Assembly (NCBI GenBank): GCA_963662155.1
Contig: OY759274.1
Location: 15,980,939 to 16,044,938 of the forward strand
Origin: Lamellibrachia columna
Lineage: Eukaryota; Annelida; Polychaeta; Sabellida; Siboglinidae
DNA: 64,000 nt
Direction: 5' to 3'
Each line of letters starts with the position of its first letter. Within the stretch, counting starts at the first letter, position 1. Positions 12,101 through 26,552 of this stretch are shown here, piece by piece. Below the pieces are notes generated by a model. It was not told the origin of the DNA and ran no database searches. It was given only the letters and a program-made list of their open reading frames with translations. The translations under genes and the position numbers were made by a program.

Positions 12101-15100
12101 GTGTTGTGCAGCAAAGGAAACTCCTGCTCTAAAAGATTCCCTAAGTCGCTGATAGTGAAGGACGAAAACATAGTCGAGTGTGACGTGGATACACTGCGGG
12201 AGACACCATGTCGTACATCATCATGCAAAAACAAGTGTTTGCAGTGAGGAGCCAGGTCCGCGTAGTCGCAGTGGAACACGGGTTTGTCGTTGTCAAACAC
12301 CCGCAGTACGCTGTCGGCCGTGAGCAGGAGCGGCGCCCCGCCGAGTCGAGACAGGAACTCCGGGTCCTGCTGGCAGTACTTCAGTACTATCTGCAGCGTG
12401 TCTGCAGTTTTAAACACGGACTGTGTGAGCGGTATTGGCAGTTCTCCAAGTTTACGTGATGGACTGTCATTGGAGTTGGATGCAAAGAATGTCATTACGT
12501 TCTCGGGAGACAGAACCTCGACAGGCAAGTTGGCTCGCTGAATGTTCTTGATGAGAACTGTCGATGCTAAGACGAGTTTCATGCCACATGTGAGTAGCAC
12601 ATCTTGCAGGACTTCTGTGTCTGTCTTTTTATTTGGCTGATATGTCACACCACAAGGACCATACGTCGGATTGAACAACCCAAACCGAGAATACGTTGTG
12701 TCATGGGTTTCTTTCTTCTTCTTTTCGGTGAAGAACCCTTTCTTTTCACCTTTTCCAGTCGCAGGCAGCCACGTGACGCACCATGTGTCTGGGGTGTCTT
12801 CTTGCCGGCGCACTGAGGGGAAGACAGGCGCATTGGTTCTGGCACAGCAGTCGTACACGGCCTTCACTAGAACATCCCAGTTAGGCTCTTTGTCATTGAA
12901 CGACGGTAACTGAGACTGGTGAGTGGCGATGGCGTCGTCGAGCTCGCGTCGGGAACGGGTTAATTCCATACAGTTGTCTTCGTCTACACTAGCTTTGAGG
13001 AACTCGGTTCTGACCGCTGTCATCAGACGCACGTAGCACGGTGCAATCACTTCCCGACACAAGAACTCGTTCCATTCCGCCTTGTAGCTGTCTCTGTCTG
13101 CTCTGTCCCATAGAGTGCGCCGGTTCTCGTAGCCCAGTGCGAAGTGTCCGTTGACATGCACGGGTAGACTCGTCGCGATCGGCAATGGCAGGAAACAAAA
13201 CACACTTCTCTTCTTGCGTGCTTGTGCGATTACGTAATCATGGTGAGATTCAAAAAGACAGGCAATGCCACCTCGTGTCAGTAAGCGCAGTTCACCAGTA
13301 TGAACTGCCCGAGACACGGACTCGGGCACAGCGACGTCCGGTTCTGTTCCCAGTTGCTCTGATACACACCATTTCTCCTGTACACCCCTCGTGTCGACTA
13401 TCACCAGCGTGCTTATGACTTCACGGTAAGGGATGCTACGAAGTCGATCACCATGTTCTGCCGCCGCCGCTGTTCTTGAGGCATCGGCCAGCTCAGATTT
13501 CAACTTCACGTGTTCTTTGGAGAGTTTAGCACGTGCCATGTATGTGTTGGTGAGTTTGCCCGTATCGTGGTCCACCTCTGAGATGCTGATCTTTGTGATG
13601 TGGGTTGTGAATAGCAGGGTATCACAAGCTTCCTCTTTCAACTCGTCAAGCAGTCTACGGAGATTCTCCGGAGTCACCGACCGATTGCTGATCTTTGACT
13701 TCTTTGCCATTTCTGCCGTCCGCAGCGGGAACCGGAACAGTGTTGCGTCGTTGACGTCGAAACACTGTGGCAGATAACACAAGAACACGTCTGGATATCT
13801 CTGCTGCAGTCTGTCAACGTCGTACCGCATCCCTGGGTTCACGACGGTGGCATCGGGCACATAAAACAAGTGTGGATCAAAGACACAGAGTGACTGGCTC
13901 TTCCCTTCTGGTCGAGTGAGTACGCTAGGTGTGTCGGTCAGATGGTACATAGCGCTGAATCCAATGCCGTACTGTCCGGTCTTAGACGGGTCATGTAGCT
14001 TACTACCTTGTCCCAGTTTCTGGATGCCCTCCAGGTCGGCCTCGGTGAAAGGTCGGTTGTTGTAGACGCACAGTGCTGGGCCCTGCAGTGGCTTCCACGA
14101 TGGAGCGAACACGGCAGTGTCCTTATGCTGTCGCGAGTCACTGACGAAGTGGATCTCCGTAGCACCCGCGTCATCTGCGTTCTGTATGAGTTCCTTCAAG
14201 ATCTCGTAGTTCAAAGGGTAATTGTCCAGGATACGGCGAAGACTCGTTGTCAGATCTTGTGTCTGACCAAACGGGATGACCTCGGCATGTCTGCTCAGTA
14301 TTTCCCTGTCCATTGTGCGCACACCTAAACCGATTGCCACTATGTGCGACAGGCCAGAGTGTGTATAGCCACCAACTGCCTGGGTCTCATCCGTCTCCAC
14401 CAGGGTTGCCGTGGTGACGGTATTGGTCCGTGTTGGGATGTCGTTGTAACACAATGCACTGACTGGGTGCAGGACACCTTGCGTGTTGGGGAGATAAAGT
14501 GTACCATACTCCTCGTGGACATCGTTCTGTTGTTTGAGTTTCATGGAAGAGCAGAGACGAGTCGCCAACGTGATGGCGAGACGCAGTTTGGAGTCAGTCA
14601 GTTCGGTATCTCCATCGTGTTTCTTCAGGTCTTGTATCGCCTCCACATAGTCAGTCGTCTCGAATTCATCCCGCACGCCCAGTAGCTTCATCAATGGTTT
14701 GTAGCACCTGGCCATTTCCGTTGGTAGGTTATGCAGGTACGGCTGACAACCATGCCCTTCACTAAATGTCACCTTCCGGGGTAGTTGGAGCTGGCGCTGG
14801 ACGAGGATACAGGGCCGAGAGCTGAGGACTGACTTGACAAGGCAGGCCTCGTGACTGCTCTCAGACTTCGAACCGACTGTGACTTTGGACTCATGTTGTA
14901 GGAAGGCGTAGATGCTTGAGCATGCCGAATGGATAATGCCATACTCGGCGTCACAAAGTGCCAGTACCTGCATGCCCAGCACGTGGTCAAACTGACGCAT
15001 TACGTCATCTAGTGACGGCTTCTTTCGGACGAGACCCAGGAACTCCCGCACTTCTTTCTTCATATTCTGGTCGTCGGCGATTGGATGCACGGCTGACACC

Positions 15101-18100
15101 AGATGGAGATGTTCACGTGGATATAGGATACTAGGTGACAGCAGCGCTGTAGATCCATATCCATCGTTCTTCCACGTCAGTGGAAAGTGTCTCGGTCTAG
15201 GGAGCAGTGGCACGAATGGTATTTGGACGATCCTCTCTTGAGCAGCATTCCTCATTCGTTGGAGTTCCGCATCTGTGTCATTCATCATAAATGCCCCAGT
15301 CTGTTGCATAAGCTTCAGTGCAAGGAACTCAAGGGCGCATTTGATGCGACTGCGACCTTCGGCTACGTCTTCCCTGTAGACACTCTCCACCGACTCCAGT
15401 CTCTCGATCAGATTGTCCCACGTGATTTCATTGAATGCCATCCCAAGTTCTTGCAGGTGACGGAGGCACGTTTCACCGGTGAAGGTATCCCCATGTGGGA
15501 ATCTGCCGTCTGTTGGTAGGTACAACTTTGCAACAACACCACCTGGATGCACCATGTCCTGGGGAGTCCTCAGAATCTCTCCGTCTGGAGTGACTGGCAC
15601 ACACGGGTACTGGTTGAGTAGGGAGACGACCTTCTTACTGTGCAGGGCAAACATTACAAGAGGATCGCGTTCGGCGGCACTGAGGCGTTTTATGTTGGGG
15701 AAGAAGATGTCGCTGAAGAAGCGTTTCGTGTCATATGTGTTGGTGTCGATAAATCCGCCACAACCTGCCTCCCGGAAGCTGTTCAGTACCGCACCACCCA
15801 CGCCCACCGGCGTCTTTTCTGGCACGCACTGTCTGAATACAGATGTGACAAGCAACTGCAGTTGAGGCGATGCGACAAGGTCTGGGAGCAGGAACATGAC
15901 TCTGTCAAGTGTCACCACGGAGACTTTGTCAGCGATGTAGATCATTGGAGTTGTAGCAGCGTGTGCAGCGAGGAAGCAATAGAAGATTCTCACCAAGGGT
16001 TGGAAGTAGGAGTCGGTGTCAGCGACGGTCGGCCAGATAAGGTATAATGGTACATCGTGCCGTGTCGCTGCCGCTGTCACCAATGGCTGCAAGTCGTGTA
16101 GCATTTGTGTATATGCCGTGACTACCCCACCCTCCAACAGGGCGTCGTTCCACGCACGCAGGTTACTTCCGGTGTCGTCGGCAGTCGTCTCTACCAGGCG
16201 CCGACGATTCGAGTGCACGGCGAACATTCCGTTGATGTGGACAGGCAGCCCACTGCGGACTGGCAGCGGTAGGAAGTTAAACACTTGGCCACCGTCTCGG
16301 TCATCTTCACCTGGAGTAGCTGGGACATAGCCATTGTCTGTTGGCAGAAGACGTACAGCCACAGCCGCTGCAGGCACGTAGCCCTCTTTTGTCATCTCCT
16401 GGGCTAGCTTCATCGCTCTGCCTTCTGCCATGCAGAGACAACTGAGCCAGAACTTGACCGAGGCTGTGGGTCTTGTCTGTAGGAGCGTACTTCTATCACT
16501 GAGATGAGACTCGACCCGGATGATAGTAGATGATTGTGGACCGTGCGTTGCACTACCCTCATTCCATTCGTTCATGTAGCGAACGGCTGCCTTCAGAAAG
16601 GTGCCACTACGTGTCATCTCCGATTTACATTTATTATCGCCAGTATTGTGGAAGTACATATCGCGAATCTCCGTCACTATTTCCCTGGAGACGCTGAAGA
16701 TTTTGACAGCATTGTCAGGAGATGTATCTGATGACAGGTGCCACAGTGACACTCTCTTTACATTCTGCGTAAACAACAGCAGACTGTGAGCATTGTCAGC
16801 AAGCAGCGTCAACAACTGTGACATGTGCGCCGTGTCATAATGGAGACCACTGATGTCACTGCGTTGTGCCTGCAGCTTGGTGCGAAGTGGGAAGCGGAAC
16901 AGTGTTGCCGGCCATGACGGTCCACTGACGGCATCCATGTCGCAGCCAAACACGCCCTTGTACGGTTGGAACTGATGTGACATTTTCCGCAACAATGTTT
17001 TGTTGCGGCGCAAGTCAATCTTGATGCCCGGTTTTGACTTGTCATGTATACTACGACCGAGGTGTGTCGTGTGCGGGTCAAAGAACACAATGACGTTGCC
17101 AGTCACAAAGCTAGGCACATCTGTCAAGTTGTACACGACGTTGAACCCGAGACCAAACCGACCGATCTTCGTCGCATCCATCTGCTTCGCGGCCCCGCCA
17201 AGTCGTATGATGTTGTCAAGATCGCTGTCTGTGAACGTCGAGTTGCTGTAGCACCAGAGAGCCGGGCCTTGACATTCACGCATGCCTTCGTCAAACAGGT
17301 ACTTCCTTGCATCGTCATGAGTGCGTTCATCGTACATGAAGTGAACCTCAGTCGCGCCAGCGTCGTCGGCATTCTGCAACAGTTCTTTCGGAATGGCCAG
17401 TCCGTCGGTGTAGTCCTCTAGCATACGCCGCAGTGTATTCGTCAGTGGCTCTCCTTGACCGAAGCTCGTGATCGCCAGCTCCTCTGCGTGAAGCATACGA
17501 CTCATGAGAGTCGGCACTCCGAGGGCAGCAGCCGTACTCGTCGGCAGGTGGTGATGGGTCAGGACGATCCCGTCAGTTTCATCAAACTCCATACTGTCGA
17601 ATCCTTTGCGAAGCCACTCTACGTCACAGTATGCGCAGTCAGAGGCCGGGAGCAGACGCACGGTCCCCTCCACATCTGCTGGTACGAGAATTCGGCCAAA
17701 CACAGAGGCTGGCAGCGGAAGAGACTTCATGTGATTGAGGATGTCATTTGTCAGTCGAAGGTCGGACTCAATTTCTTCAACACTGTGGCTCGGTACAGTG
17801 TCGTTTCTCGGTTTCGGATCTTCTGCCTCGTTTGTTGCTTGTGCGTCGTCAATCACCCCGTCAGAAGCACCGGTCACTGGTTCTGTGTCACTCTTGTCAT
17901 ACTTAGCTTTCATGTCATGGAGTACGTTGACAAGAACATCGCTGGAGCATTGACGCCTGACACCGCAACCAGATAGAAGCGTGTGAAACCGCTGTAGTCC
18001 CGGAGTGAGCGCGTAGACATAGGGCTTCAGTGGCAGTGGAGGCGGCTGCAGCAAGACTCGTTCTACAGTAGTGAAGCCTTCCCCGTGCCAAACCCACTCA

Positions 18101-19670
18101 CTCAGCTCTGCTGCTTCCAATGCGTCCCGTACAGCACTGAGTGGATGCGTGGACAAGGCATCATAAGTGCTTCTCACGACGACTGTATAGTCTGCAGTTG
18201 AATCATACGAGTAGGACGCCACGAGCAGGGTGAACTGTCTCACGATATCAGCTAGAGACGGCGGTCTGTCCCAGCCAAACAACGTTGATATGTTCTCCTT
18301 CGCTCTACATAGCACGATTGGTACAACACTGCCGACGATGCAAGCCCAGTCACATGACTTGACATCTGCCGCTGTGCGCAACACAAGCTGCTCCGGCATA
18401 TCAATGCACACTGGCACCCAGGTGAGGTCTTTTAGCCAATCAACAAGCAGTTTTCCATTCACCTCTTCCTGCAATAGGTCACAATTGTTGGCGAGAAACA
18501 TCAGTAATGTTTCTGCTTTCTGCCTTGTGTCGTCATCCAGTGTGTTACTCATGGTTTCAATGTGTGCTGCAGTGTACAGGATGTCGTGGGCAGACACATC
18601 CCTTGAAGTCTTCATCCCCATCTTTCTCAGGATAACCAAACTCTCAGGCGAGTCATAGAATCCACTTGGGAAATGGTTGTCCTCGCCCACAAACAGTTTC
18701 TGCAGTGTTCCATTGATGGGATCATAAACCGAATTTGGCGAAACTACTTGTCCTCCCTTTGTTGTGACAAATGAAATGTCCGTGAAGTGCTGCAGAAGTT
18801 GTGGGTCAACGCGCTGCAACATCTGGATGTTGTCAAACACGTAGTGCATGCACTTCTGCACGTCATCTGGCTTCAGGCGCCTGTTCCTCATCTCAGACAG
18901 GACGTGATATTCGATGAAGCTGACATCGTCCAGAATTTCCACCTCGAGTGTAGTCGCTGCCGACATCGCCTCGCTGGTGGACACGTCAATGAATGCTTCC
19001 ATCAGTGTGACAATACTGTGACTGGCGTGTGCCTTCTTCACCTCGGCTGCTGATACAAACTGTGGCTGTTCGGGCGTCGAACGAGTGCTCTTGAATAGGG
19101 GTAGTGTACGCAGGAACACCCTGTGTGTTTCTTCAATGCTCACACTGCTTATCTTTCCGATCAGCTCAAGCAGTTCCAACTTCTCCGCCTCTGTGGTGTG
19201 GTCACGGAAGACAGTGATGACACCATTCTTTCTGCTTGCTGTCAACATCGCATCGACAACGTTCTTGGGCGTTGTCGGCCGCACGAAGCTGCCAACGACA
19301 GCCGCATGACAACGCACGTGGTCAGCCAGTCCATCTACCACAGTGACACCAACAAGCTCCAGACAGTGACACAGACCAGGACTCAATTCAACACCAAACT
19401 CACTGCGGAGGATGAGCAGTGATGGCAAAGTCAGTGGCACTACTTTGTCCTCACCCAGTGGAAGGATGGGCAAGTCCAGGAAGGGTGTCAGATCGGTGGG
19501 ATGTTGTCGACGCAGATAGATCCACAGACGTTCTAGCCAATCTCGGGAAGGGTGCTGGTGGCCGGCGTCTGGCCCATGAAGCACTCCTGTCTTGTACCAC
19601 GACTTGGGAATTACTTTCTTGATCAAGTCAACCATGACGTGAGGGTTGAGGTGTCTCAGTTGGTGGCTGC
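9175..19670 (-). CDS. SACS: giant 10.5-kb last exon of the sacsin-like gene
   Basis: A single uninterrupted frame encodes residues 657-4154. The acceptor reads ATTACAG|GCAGCCACC on the minus strand, and the incoming codon is completed by G from the donor side of exon 20831-22414 (GAAG|GTACGT). The exon holds the second and third ATPase-like repeats, each with its own long downstream region, and is richer in G+C than the surrounding introns. A giant last exon is also typical of vertebrate SACS. The absence of any stop over 3498 codons argues strongly for current selection. Confidence 0.95.
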
Positions 19671-19757
19671 CTGTAATCATAGATAAACAAACATTTAAGA
19701 CTCCAGACCTGTGGGGTCACTTTACATAGAAGCGTGCGTACGCGCACGTGCCCACAG

Positions 19758-19854
<97 letters not shown>

Positions 19855-22800
19855 TAAACCGATAGTATGTTTCGTTGGCTCTTTCAATGATACTTATCGT
19901 ATTAGAATCGATATGAATTTTTTTTAAATACATAATATAATTATAGAAATGTTGCGATTGCCTGCACATGCATTTGATCAATTATTACTGTCATGAAGAA
20001 TGTCGAAATTTCGTTTACATGTCCACATAGCTTAATTATCAATAATTATGCCTTGTGCACAGGGTTTTTAAGGCATCTGATACAAGAAACATGCACGTAT
20101 GATAGACCTGCTCTATCCGTATGAGATTAATCTTCAATTTTAATATATAATATGAAATTTAAATTAAGAAAAGAACAATTTCATATGTAGACGGGACACA
20201 TTAATCATAAATTCCCCGGGCAATGCTACCATCCAGTTATTTATAACCCGATCGGGTTCAAATCTCGAACAAAACGAGATACCACGAGGATGCCATTTCG
20301 GCATAGTAATTTTTGTGTCCCGCCCTGTTGAAAATGGCATCGTCTGTCATCAGTGCGATTTTCAATTTTCTTCGTTTATTCAAATTGTATTTTGTTACGC
20401 AGCGTGAAAGTGTTTGAAATATTTTGGGTGTTGGTTTTTATATAATTTTTAATTGAAAATCAAAAACATTCCAGTCACAATTCACAAAAGGCAGTTGGTA
20501 GCCATCTTGAAAATTTTTATATTTTCATGCACGTTGACAAAAATGTGCATAATAATGAAATGTAACCATCAGAATGGGATAATTGTTTAGTGGAACAAAA
20601 CTAACAAACATTGCTTCTCTGGGTTGACGGTAATGACAATGGAATGTTTATAGCGATGACGTCGACCTGGGGATATACTTATTTTGCTACAAGCTACGGG
20701 CGTCATAAAGCACAACTGGCAACCATCATCAGGTAAACCAGTTGTCAGAAAATGTTGCCATTATGAAAATTTGCATTGCCCGTATGAACTGAACCTTAAA
20801 AACCCTGCTTATGCAAACAATGTTACGTACCTTCACTGGCAACCTTGGTGAATGTTTGCATGAGCTCCCCACTCAAGTCATCAGCAAGCAGACGATGCTC
20901 CAGACCAGGCAGTAAATTCGTTGAACACTCTTCGTTGCCCAGGAACACTGTCTCCATACTCTGTCTGAAGTACGTGAACTCGCCATTGGCAAGGGGCAAC
21001 AACTTGAGATCGGCAAGGTCGCGGAAGTCTTGATCCTTCAACAAGTAGTGCAGCAAAAGTAATTTATTTGCCGCATCCAAACTGTCGTATGCCTGGATAT
21101 GGTGACGTATTGTGGCACGCACAAACGTCGTCATTATCTTCTGTGGCTGGTGTGATGTGAACTTTCCCAGTGCTTCCAGGAAACACATCGGCACAGTAAC
21201 AACCGGTATGTTTGCTGTCAACAGAACGTCGACCACTTGCTTCCTAGTGGCAGTGTCCTCTGTGAGACAGTCAAAGACCGCCTGGCTGACGGGTATCCAC
21301 TCTCCACCAGCAAGACCTGTGTGGAAGACGGCATTCTGTTCGAAGAGTTTCACAAAGAAGGGCTTCAGAACAATCGACCATTTCTCGTCCACTTTCTCCA
21401 GATCTGGCACTGCTGCATAGACATCTTCGACAGACAGTTTTCTCGAAGGAGCCTGACTACAGCGAATGGCTGATGCCACCATTTCGACGTAACACCCAGG
21501 AACGAGTTGAGAAAGCAGACATTGGTTCCACTGGAGGCACTTGTCTGAACTGATACTCTGTCCTGTCGATGGCCACCTTAGATGACGTCTGTTCTGACTC
21601 ACTGCAAAGTAGCCATTGATGTGCACAGGTAGACCTGTGGAACTCTTCTGTTCAACAGCCAATGGAAGGATGCAAAACACCTGTCCACTGGGCTCAGGGA
21701 TGTTCTCCTCTGTTTCCCTCCTCTGTTTCAACTCCATGGCTGCACCAACTAGGGGCATGAAGCCCAACTTTGGGTCTTGTTGCAATGTCTGCAGCTCCAC
21801 AGACACATCCCCACCTCCGTACATCTCACTGACCAACAGTCGGCGTACGTCTGTCCGGTGGCTGCCATTTTCCTTGTACTGAACCGTCTCCACCTCCATC
21901 AGGTACGTTGTCTTGAGCGATGTTGCTGGAGTCGGGTTTTTCTTAATTTCAGTCAAGAACTGACTGCGGTGATGTCTCACAGACTCTAGACACGACTGAG
22001 CTATTCGCACAGAGAAGACAGGGTTGGATTTATCTTCACCTACAGCCCTCGTGCATAGAACTATCTGCTCCAGATGTTTCAGGAAGATTATGACGAGATA
22101 GGCATTGCTCTCGAAGGAACTGAACAACTCCATCACCTTCTCATGTGTGTAAATCTGGTCAGACATTGGAGACGGTGCGTTTCGAATGGGGAAGCGGAAA
22201 ATAGTTCCGTCAAAGTTGCCTTCATCAAATGATCTCTGGCAGCAGTTGAAGACACCTCGGTAGGGGTCAAATTGGTGGGTGAGGAGATGCACCTCTGTCT
22301 TCTGTTTGGCCAAATTCCATGTGAAACCCGAGGTCAAAGTACCTTTGACTTTGAAGTATTTCTCATGTGGGTCAACGACGAAGAGTCGGTTGCCGCTCAG
22401 TACACTTGGCAGATCTGTGGAAACACATGATGATGATACACAACCCAGCATTGTGCAACTTTTGTTAAGCAGTAAAGATTGCAACTTACTAAACATCAAA
22501 GATGTACCTCATACCCAAGAATGTTGCAGTCTCAATCCAGAAGACTAGTTGCAACTTGTTTATGGAGATGGTCACAATAGGTACAATTGGTGGTATAAGT
22601 TGCAACTAGTTGTTACTTGTTAGCAAATTTAGATATGTGCTATACCCCTTGCGATTTGAATGAGAGAGATTCTCAGTTGCAATAATCTACAAATTGTCAA
22701 CAAAGAAAGCACGGGCTTTACTGTGTTGTTGAAATCTCGTGATGGGGATAGGAAAGGCCTCGTTTATGGTAACCATTGCGATTGCTAAATATACATAATT

Positions 22801-24702
22801 ATTTTGTTGTAATATCGGTATATATTTGATTACGTTTTGCACAAATGAGTGTGAAGTTACCAAGCATATTCTTGCAGATCATAATTTTAATAGGAATTCT
22901 TACCCTTTATGAAACTGCATTTACTATTAATGTTTTTCCATGCTATAATTTAGGGTAATGTCATGTAATATTAGTATTTGCATAAGTTATTATACCATGC
23001 ATTTAATCGAATTGTTGATTTCAATATCTCATATAAATAAGAAAGTAATGTTTGGTTGGATACATCTGGTAAGACAACACTTTTCTGATGTTTATCCTGC
23101 AATGTTGTATTCACCTGTCATGTGTAGTACAGATTTGAAGCCGAGACCGAAGCGTCCCACTTTCATTGGGTCTTTCTCTTTAATGCTGTCTTGCAACATG
23201 CGGATGCCCTTCCAGTCTTCCTTGCTGAAGACGGCGTCATTGTAGGCGTAGATCGCAGGCCCCTGTTAACGCAGCACAACACATGGTTGAGTGACTATTA
23301 AAATATCTCTATATGTCACGAACATTTTTATTTAATTGTACAATGTGAACAATAGTTATTTATGTCTATTTGGCAGTTCAACATGTATAGCTGTTTTAAA
23401 ACTGCTACCTCAAATGGTTCAACCCATTGCGAATCCGGTTCACTTATGTCCAGATGAGTAGTGTGCAACTAGCTTAGCTAATGTGTGCAGTCTGCTTAAT
23501 ACAAATATGCCTATTTTTTTCAAATCATCAAAAGAACTGACTTTAGTCATTAGATCTGGTAAGGATCAAAATAGTGGACATCCAAAATGGTAAACACTGT
23601 GTGGGTCAATGCTGATCATGGGCGTGACCTCCATCCTCTTGCCAATCACCAAGGAAAAAAATAATGATTTTTCAGCATTTCGATTTTCACTTCAAACATT
23701 AACTAATTTAATAGTTTGTCTGATGATTTCACAAAAACTACAAACAAAAGTTGCACAAGCGAGCCAGCATGTTGCAGTGGATATTTGGTAGGTTTGGTTT
23801 TCTGCAAAATGAATTTGAAACGAGACTGGCAAAAAATTTATTAAGCACCTTTAAAAGAGTGAGAAGGGGATAAGAGAGTGGGACTGATAAGAGTAACAAC
23901 AAGAAAGAGAATGTGGAGACAAAATGGAGACAGGTGAAAGGGTCACGAGATACTGGCAGGGTATATTTGGACTGGCTGCTTATCGATAGCAACTCTTGGA
24001 ATCCAACAAAGATATGAAGACATAAACATATTAGCTATCTGTATGTGCATTTAATAGTGATATAGGGCTTACATGAGCTTACTAATGTGTTAATATCGTG
24101 GTCAATGTTGTTTGAGTGTCGTGGTATGCTCTGAGAGCAAAGATAATCTATTGTTATGTCAACAGCGATTGGCTCAGATGGGTCTACGTTAAACTTGTAA
24201 ACGCGTTAATTAATGGCATATCATTATTGTTATGTACAACCATGCATTTAACTCAACACATGCATGCTTAGTTATTTAAAGGCATTTCACTACACAGTAA
24301 TGGTAGCCCTGATGTGTTGGTATTGTAATGTCAGATGTAAACCTATGCAGAAATAAAAAGAACAGGTTAATAGTTATTACTGATGTGACTCTGTGGATGT
24401 ATGTTTTACCTGGAAGGCAGCCAGGTCTGGGTGCTGCAGGGAGCTTGTCCCATAAGAGTGCTGGTCGTAGAGAAACGTGACGGTTCGCGCGCCAGCATCC
24501 TCTGCATTCTGAACGAGCTCCTGAAACCAGTACAGCGATAACGTCTGTAAAAATCTGAAGGATAGTCTTATGGCTGTAATAAAATTATATAAAATGGTTG
24601 CATAAAGTGTAACAGTATTGTTCTGATGGCATTACAATATTAGTAAAAACGTGATTGTTTCTAGCTATGACTAGCATCTTTGCCATTTTTAATATAGTTG
24701 TC

Positions 24703-24799
<97 letters not shown>

Positions 24800-25497
24800 A
24801 AATGTACATGGATACTAATCCTAACCAGTTTGGTCTTAAGAAGAAACATGGAACTGATCAGTGTATATATGTATTAAAAGAAGTCATTAATTTATATAGA
24901 TCACTTAACGGTAGTACATTTTTGATATTCCAGGATATATATTACTTGTATTGACTCACTGGTATAAAAACCAGACCATGTGTATTAGGTGATGTATATT
25001 CTGTGAAATTCGAAGTAACTAATGGTTTTAGACAAGCGGGGATACTATCCCCTTACTTATTCAATGTTTATGTAGACGGATTGAGTGAACAACTTAAACT
25101 GTGTAATGTTGGTTGTAATGTGAATGGACATTTGATTAATCACACAGTGTATGCTGATGACTTAATATTGATATCACCATCTTCAGCTGGACTATGTCAA
25201 TTATTGTATGAATGTGATAAATTTGTATTAAGTCATGACGTTTAAATATAATGCAAAAAAATACTATCATGATATTCAGATCAAGAATCTTGAAAGGGTG
25301 TACTATTATTGACTTTAAGTTGAATGTGATCATTCTAATGTGGTGGATACATATAAATATCTTGGGCATTTTATCACTGAGGATCTTTCTGGTGATGCAG
25401 ATATCAACAGACGACGGAGAACTTTAGTTATGTAAGGCAATAATATCTTGAGTAAATTTTACATGTGTTCCATATATGTGAAGTTTATATGTATATG

Positions 25498-25583
<86 letters not shown>

Positions 25584-25671
25584 GTATATATGTATATATG
25601 TAAATATATATATATATATACATATATACATATATATTATATGTATATGTGTATGTGTATGTGTATGTATG

Positions 25672-25757
<86 letters not shown>

Positions 25758-26328
25758 TATTAACTATTGTTGATTCATGTTGTTGACAATGACAATTGCT
25801 TTATTGATGTTTCAATTAGAAATAATAAATTCAGCGTAATTACAAGGACAAGGAAAGTATATCTCACCTTCAGGATCTGTCCGTCATCTGGGTACTGGTC
25901 AAGGATGGCCCTCAACTGCCGGATAAGACTGGGGCGAATGAGGCCAAAGTTCTCCTCATCAATGTCATCTGTAGAAAGAAATATCATACTTATTTAATTT
26001 GTTTACTTTACAAAATATTTGTTAGAGAGACAATTAACACACGTACAACATTAATCTAAGACATTGTCACTTCACATTTCTTGGAAATTAAATAGTGATT
26101 GCATATAGAAGTACTGAATTGCCAACTTAAAAAATATTGTCGTTTTCGTAATGTAATCCTCAATACCAAGTTATTCACATAAATAATCTATTACAATAAT
26201 GCACAAAATGACATGTCATATTAGATATGAGTTTGCTGTGTGAAAGGCTTAGGGAAATTTCTTTTAATTTTCTTTAAATAAATATCTGCACAATTATACT
26301 AACCATCATCTGAAACGTTTGTCTCCAT
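9175..26328 (-). CDS. SACS: Sacsin-like giant protein, six coding exons, ~4154 aa
   Basis: Sacsin is a very large chaperone-like protein tied to mitochondrial and intermediate-filament homeostasis. Coding exons (minus): 26304-26328, 25868-25968, 24410-24520, 23115-23262, 20831-22414, 9175-19670. All junctions have AG acceptors and GT donors and the phases agree; the sum, 12465 nt, is 4154 codons plus stop. The start [10 protein letters not shown] is the ATG at 26326-26328. Three sacsin-type HSP90-like ATPase repeats are visible: [11 protein letters not shown] from about residue 43 with GRFGLGF at 115; [11 protein letters not shown] near 1419; [11 protein letters not shown] near 2483. Each is followed by a GxFGLGF/GQYGIGF glycine loop and an FDPH-type segment. 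Compared with human sacsin (4579 aa), the N-terminal ubiquitin-like domain and the C-terminal J-domain and HEPN domain are absent. The protein ends LYKFVRN, matching the stretch just before the J-domain. It could be a paralogue rather than the one-to-one orthologue. Confidence 0.92.
19758..19851. repeat. (CGCA)n/(CA)n microsatellite
   Basis: A run of CGCA units passes directly into a CA run, in the intron of the sacsin-like gene just upstream (minus sense) of the giant exon. Confidence 0.95.
23521..23835. repeat. dispersed repeat, copy 1 (see also 58570-58935)
   Basis: This intronic segment of the sacsin-like gene shares long stretches with 58570-58935 in the same orientation, for example GGTCAATGCTGATCATGGGC, ATCATCAAAAGAA and GATGATTTCACAAAAACTAC. 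A third, more diverged partial match lies near 51070-51165. No ORF or terminal repeats were recognised, so its class is unknown. Confidence 0.7.
24708..24796. repeat. (TA)n microsatellite
   Basis: About 88 bases of uninterrupted TA immediately precede the reverse-transcriptase fossil in an intron of the sacsin-like gene. Confidence 0.95.
24797..25465 (+). pseudogene. decayed non-LTR retrotransposon reverse-transcriptase fragment
   Basis: The plus strand encodes pieces of a LINE reverse transcriptase: [20 protein letters not shown], then after stops [20 protein letters not shown], then the catalytic box [15 protein letters not shown], and after further frame breaks [20 protein letters not shown]. 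Order and spacing are those of palm and thumb motifs. Several stops and frame changes show it is dead. It sits antisense in an intron of the sacsin-like gene and is flanked on both sides by (TA)n tracts. Confidence 0.85.
25499..25752. repeat. compound (TA)n / (TATG)n microsatellite
   Basis: Two long TA arrays (about 25503-25575 and 25677-25746) flank a region of TATG and TATGTG variants. It lies in the same intron as the RT fragment at 24797-25465. Confidence 0.95.
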
Positions 26329-26552
26329 TTTTGTAGCTGTATCATAAACAAACGTTCTGTTTGGCGACCACGTATTGGCTCTGTCAGTCCATTCCCCTTT
26401 CCAAGTGCATCAACTTAATGCCTGAAATGTCAACAAACTGAACTTAATTAATTAGGATTATGTGATAGTGTAAATATATTAAAATAAAACAAAAGTCATG
26501 GTTTTGGGGGCAATGCACCTACGAGCTATAGCTAACAATTTGCAACTACAAT

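Noticed and set aside
9754..19622. Numerous plus-strand and other-frame ORFs of 60-170 codons inside the sacsin exon
   Set aside because: They are shadows of the 3498-codon minus-strand frame; none shows a recognised domain.
24585..24954. ORFs made of alternating Tyr-Ile repeats, here and at 25459-25773 and 36421-37519
   Set aside because: Direct translation of (TA)n microsatellites; no coding content.
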